NCBI GenBank assembly: GCA_030691775.1
Contig: JAUYDN010000210.1
Location: forward strand, 1 to 16,113
Direction of reading: 5' to 3'
DNA: 16,113 nucleotides
From: Dehalococcoidia bacterium
Lineage (GTDB): Bacteria; Chloroflexota; Dehalococcoidia; Dehalococcoidales; Fen-1064
Positions 13,541-16,113 of the stretch are shown piece after piece (position 1 is the stretch's first letter; every line of letters starts with the position of its first letter). A program made the translations under genes and the position numbers. The notes below the pieces were generated by a model. That model worked only from the letters and a program-made list of their open reading frames with translations, was not told where the DNA came from and ran no database searches.

Positions 13541-14965
13541 TTATACACGCTCAAACCCGATTCTCAAAGTCCGCTTCGTCTTTTCCGTGACTTTTACCCG
13601 CTCATCGATGCGGTACCCTACTACCCACAGCACCTTTTCTCCATCACACACGAGTGGAACATTAGCACGCCACGTGCGGGGAATATGTGCGTCGATCATA
13701 AATTTTCCCACCTTTTTCTCCGCACCGAGACCGAGTGGTTGAAAGCAGTCGCCGGGGCGACGGGTACGCACCGTTAGCTCTGTGCCAGCTTTATCCGCGT
13801 CAAGATACTCCGTAAACTCATTACCGGAGCCCTTCTCTTTAACAATTCTGCCAGAGATGCGCCATCCCGGGATTTCCACCTTGCCGGGTACAGTCAGCGA
13901 GTAAGCTTGCCCCAGTTGTTGTTGGAATATATGTGGCGGTTGCTCATCTGCACTACGCAATACGTAACAATCATAGGCCGCTTCAAAAACAAGGGCGAAA
14001 GGTAGATTTATACTCTTCCCTGTGGGTCCGGTGGTCAGTTCCAGCATATCCTCGATATGGCGGGCTTCGATATCTTTCAGAGAATGGCGCACGGTTTCAA
14101 CCGCCTGGCGGAGTACAAGGCGCTTTATACTGCGGGGTAAGTCACGAAACACCTTTTTCTTCAGCAACACCGCTCCGTCCTCTTGTCGGGCGATTTTACT
14201 CCATAACTCTCCAGCAGTCTTTTCCATAAATGCAATATCGTCGCTGGCAATGCGCGAGAGACGCTGTAAACTATCGACGATGTTCGGATTGAAAGTCTTA
14301 AGCAACGGCATAAGCTTGAGACGGACGCGGTTCCTGGTGAACGCCAGCGAGCGGTTGCTTGTATCGGTCCGTGGTTGCAGATTGTGGAGCCGGCAGTACT
14401 CCACCGTGTCCTCCCGGCTCACTTCCAGGAGGGGTCGTATAACCGCCAACGGATGCCCGCTAGCTTCGATTCGGCTGATAGGTAGTAACCCGCGCAGACC
14501 GCGTGTACCGGTGCCCCGGAGAATATTGAGAAGCACTGTTTCTATGTGGTCATCGAGGGTGTGCCCGATTGCCACTGTATCTGTCCCGATGGATACCGCC
14601 GCATCTGCCAGAAAAGCATAGCGGACCTCGCGCGCGGCTTCCTCAAGGGAGAGCTTATGCTCTTTCCGGTACGCTTGCACGTCCCGCCGTTCGACGGTGA
14701 CCGGTACACCCATCTCGTGGCACAGGTCGAGTACATACTGGGCATCTTGCGCGGATTCTTTACGCAGGCGGTGGTCGAGGTGCGCTACGTGCAATTTTAA
14801 TTTGAGTTCTTTTTTGAGGCGATTAAGAATATGGAGCAGGCAAATGGAATCCGGTCCTCCGGAAACCCCGACCAGGATAGGCTTCCGCAAGGGTATGAGA
14901 CCATACTCCTGAAAAAAGCCGGTGACCTTCTGTTCCAGGGATTTATGCTTCTGAACGCCAGACAT
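13541..14965 (-). CDS. tilS: tRNA(Ile)-lysidine synthase TilS
   Basis: TilS attaches lysine to cytidine 34 of the CAU-anticodon tRNA-Ile, changing both its decoding to AUA and its aminoacylation to isoleucine. The 474 residues open with the N-type ATP-pyrophosphatase domain: PP-loop SGGPDS (35-40), AHLDHRLR (61-68), LSLEEAAREVRYAFL (105-119), GHTLDDHIETVLLNILRG (134-151) and TSNRSLAFTRNRVR (202-215). A linker domain of about 230-350 follows, then the TilS C-terminal domain at about 396-468 (RPGDCFQPLGLG, KFMIDAHIPRTWR, WVVGYRIDERVKV). The protein is of the long, complete type. The ATG is 2 nt after the stop of the DUF2344 gene and lacks a clear Shine-Dalgarno, so it probably depends on translational coupling. 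The hpt and ftsH genes that often follow tilS are absent. Confidence 0.96.
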   Translation of the reverse strand: MSGVQKHKSLEQKVTGFFQEYGLIPLRKPILVGVSGGPDSICLLHILNRLKKELKLKLHVAHLDHRLRKESAQDAQYVLDLCHEMGVPVTVERRDVQAYRKEHKLSLEEAAREVRYAFLADAAVSIGTDTVAIGHTLDDHIETVLLNILRGTGTRGLRGLLPISRIEASGHPLAVIRPLLEVSREDTVEYCRLHNLQPRTDTSNRSLAFTRNRVRLKLMPLLKTFNPNIVDSLQRLSRIASDDIAFMEKTAGELWSKIARQEDGAVLLKKKVFRDLPRSIKRLVLRQAVETVRHSLKDIEARHIEDMLELTTGPTGKSINLPFALVFEAAYDCYVLRSADEQPPHIFQQQLGQAYSLTVPGKVEIPGWRISGRIVKEKGSGNEFTEYLDADKAGTELTVRTRRPGDCFQPLGLGAEKKVGKFMIDAHIPRTWRANVPLVCDGEKVLWVVGYRIDERVKVTEKTKRTLRIGFERV

Positions 14966-14967
14966 AG

Positions 14968-15675
14968 CTATTTACGGGGAAACGGCTTATTCGATACCCG
15001 GTTACCGGCATCTGGGACTTTCCTCATATGTTGTGCGCCCAGAACGAGTTGGGTGCGCTGGATTGATTTCGGGTATTCGTTAAAGCCAAGCGCATAGACG
15101 ACCTGCTCCGAGCGGCCGGAACCGCTTTCGTCACACCTTAGCCTCATTTCCAGGATACAGATGCCGCCCCCACAACCTTCCGGTCGAATGTCATCGATGA
15201 GGGCACGCAGGTCATAATCGCGCCTGCCGGTATCGCGCTCGTGGTGCCAGGGAAGATGCTCCAGTGAGAGCAACCTCCGGATGTCCGCCCTGATTTCTTC
15301 TTCCGGTTTGCTGGTGGCAATCTCAACACGGTAAACAGCGAACCGCACCTGCGATTGTAGAGACGGCACCGAAGGCGAGACCGGGTAAACCTCCAGGACT
15401 TCGATATCGTGCGGTAATTGCTGATTAACGGCGTTCATGAAAAAGTGCGGCGAGACCGGATGGCTCAGGGTGATATCCATTAACTCGCTTTCTCCGGTGA
15501 CACCCACGGACAGTGGCGCCGCAAGGGAGATTCTGGGATGGGGACTGAATCCCTCCGAATATGCCAGTGGAATCCGGGCGCGGCGCAGGGCACGTATCCA
15601 CAACCGCATCAGGTCGAGATGCGAGATGAATTTCAGCTCAGCCCCGCGCCGGAACCTAACGCGCAGACGGTACAT
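14968..15675 (-). CDS. Radical SAM-linked DUF2344 protein (TIGR03936-like)
   Basis: The family is defined by co-occurrence or fusion with a radical SAM protein; its biochemical role is not established. The conserved N-terminal block is clear: RVRFRRGAELKFISHLDLMRL (5-25), RRARIPLAYSEGFSPHPRISL (31-51) and APLSVGVTGESELMDI (53-68). The middle shows the EVLEVYPVSPSVPSLQSQV region (92-110). At 235 residues it is a stand-alone version without the radical SAM domain, and no radical SAM gene is visible beside it. The ATG overlaps the end of the CBS-domain gene by 20 nt and has GGGAG close upstream. tilS starts 2 nt after its stop. The arrangement suggests a co-translated group tied to RNA modification or membrane housekeeping, but this is inference. 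Confidence 0.9.
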   Translation of the reverse strand: MYRLRVRFRRGAELKFISHLDLMRLWIRALRRARIPLAYSEGFSPHPRISLAAPLSVGVTGESELMDITLSHPVSPHFFMNAVNQQLPHDIEVLEVYPVSPSVPSLQSQVRFAVYRVEIATSKPEEEIRADIRRLLSLEHLPWHHERDTGRRDYDLRALIDDIRPEGCGGGICILEMRLRCDESGSGRSEQVVYALGFNEYPKSIQRTQLVLGAQHMRKVPDAGNRVSNKPFPRK

Positions 15676-16113
15676 GTTTCTCCCTGGTTACCAGGACCTT
15701 ATCAATCTTCACGCCCTGCATTTCTTTAATGATAAGTTTCAGGTCTCTGAAATGTAACTGCTCGTTTTCTCTGGGAATACGCCCCAGCAGGCTTAAAATA
15801 AATCCGGCGACGGTTTCGTAGTCGCCCTCGGGTAGGTCCAGGTTTAACTCTTCATTAGCATCTTCGATACGCATCGTGCCATCGATTTCAAAGGTGTGGC
15901 TATCGATCACCTCAAAATCAATCGCTGAGGGTGACAGCTCATCGCCAACGTGCCCGACGATCTCCTCCATCAAACGGCTCAGGGTTACAACGCCGGCGGT
16001 ACCCCCGAACTCATCGACGATGACGCACAGGTGGTAGTTTTTATCCCGCATCTCGCGGAAGAGGTCTCCGGTCCGTTTAAAAGCAGGAGTAAAATAGGCG
16101 GGTCTCAGCAGGC
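15656..16113 (-). CDS. CBS-domain CorC/HlyC family protein, C-terminal part (5' end outside window)
   Basis: The frame is open to the window edge, giving the last 151 residues. The part before the internal Met at 16051, LRPAYFTPAFKRTGDLF, and the following YHLCVIVDEFGGTAGVVTLSRLMEEIVGHVGDE form the end of the second CBS domain of the hemolysin C / CorC family, with the usual VDEFGGTAG motif. From about residue 73 the CorC_HlyC transporter-associated domain follows (TFEIDGTMRIEDANEELNL, YETVAGFILSLLGRIP, LKLIIKEMQGVKIDKVLV). Members usually carry an N-terminal DUF21 membrane domain and are linked to magnesium or cobalt export; the membrane part would lie outside the window. It overlaps the DUF2344 gene by 20 nt. 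Confidence 0.93.
   Translation of the reverse strand, partial: LLRPAYFTPAFKRTGDLFREMRDKNYHLCVIVDEFGGTAGVVTLSRLMEEIVGHVGDELSPSAIDFEVIDSHTFEIDGTMRIEDANEELNLDLPEGDYETVAGFILSLLGRIPRENEQLHFRDLKLIIKEMQGVKIDKVLVTREKHVPSAR

Noticed and set aside
13247..13777. Open frame of 176 codons overlapping the end of tilS
   Set aside because: Its left part is repeat sequence and its right part is antisense to the conserved TilS C-terminal domain.

Overview
The window is about 16 kb of chromosomal DNA of moderate GC from a bacterium that is most likely a member of the Chloroflexota, class Dehalococcoidia or a close relative. I infer this from the compact mraZ-rsmH-ftsA-ftsZ cluster with no murein genes in or beside it, from the mix of housekeeping genes, and from gene spacers packed with small palindromic repeats. 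The assignment is an inference; no rRNA gene is present.

Layout. Positions 1-855 hold the end of a Myb/SANT-like helix-turn-helix protein (+) meeting the broken 3' side of an amidase gene (-). Positions 856-1331 are a repeat-rich spacer with two near-identical 42-nt hairpins and a 75-bp palindromic insertion. Positions 1332-5261 are the cell-division cluster, transcribed leftward as mraZ, rsmH, ftsA, ftsZ. Four TG-containing repeats phased at 10 nt lie upstream of mraZ and look like the MraZ operator. A second repeat-rich spacer (5262-5704) separates this from the rightward genes trmD, rplS and priA (5705-9481), which cover tRNA modification, a ribosomal protein and replication restart.

Positions 9737-12970 carry four leftward metabolic genes: a stand-alone ATP-grasp subunit of an ADP-forming acyl-CoA synthetase, an iron-sulfur-flavoprotein-like reductase, a short-chain dehydrogenase and a VOC-fold (glyoxalase/epimerase-like) protein. 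A 284-bp element with imperfect terminal inverted repeats sits between the last two. Positions 12971-13540 are again repeat-rich. The right end (13541-16113) is a tight leftward run: a CBS/CorC-type protein cut by the window edge, a radical-SAM-linked DUF2344 protein overlapping it by 20 nt, and tilS 2 nt further on.

The coding genes are mostly conserved and ordinary. The unusual content is between them: at least five kinds of palindromic repeat, one family with three copies that differ in architecture, a MITE-like element with nested hairpins, and a truncated gene. I see no CRISPR array, toxin-antitoxin pair, phage gene, restriction system, tRNA or rRNA, and I could not find a convincing new multi-gene system.
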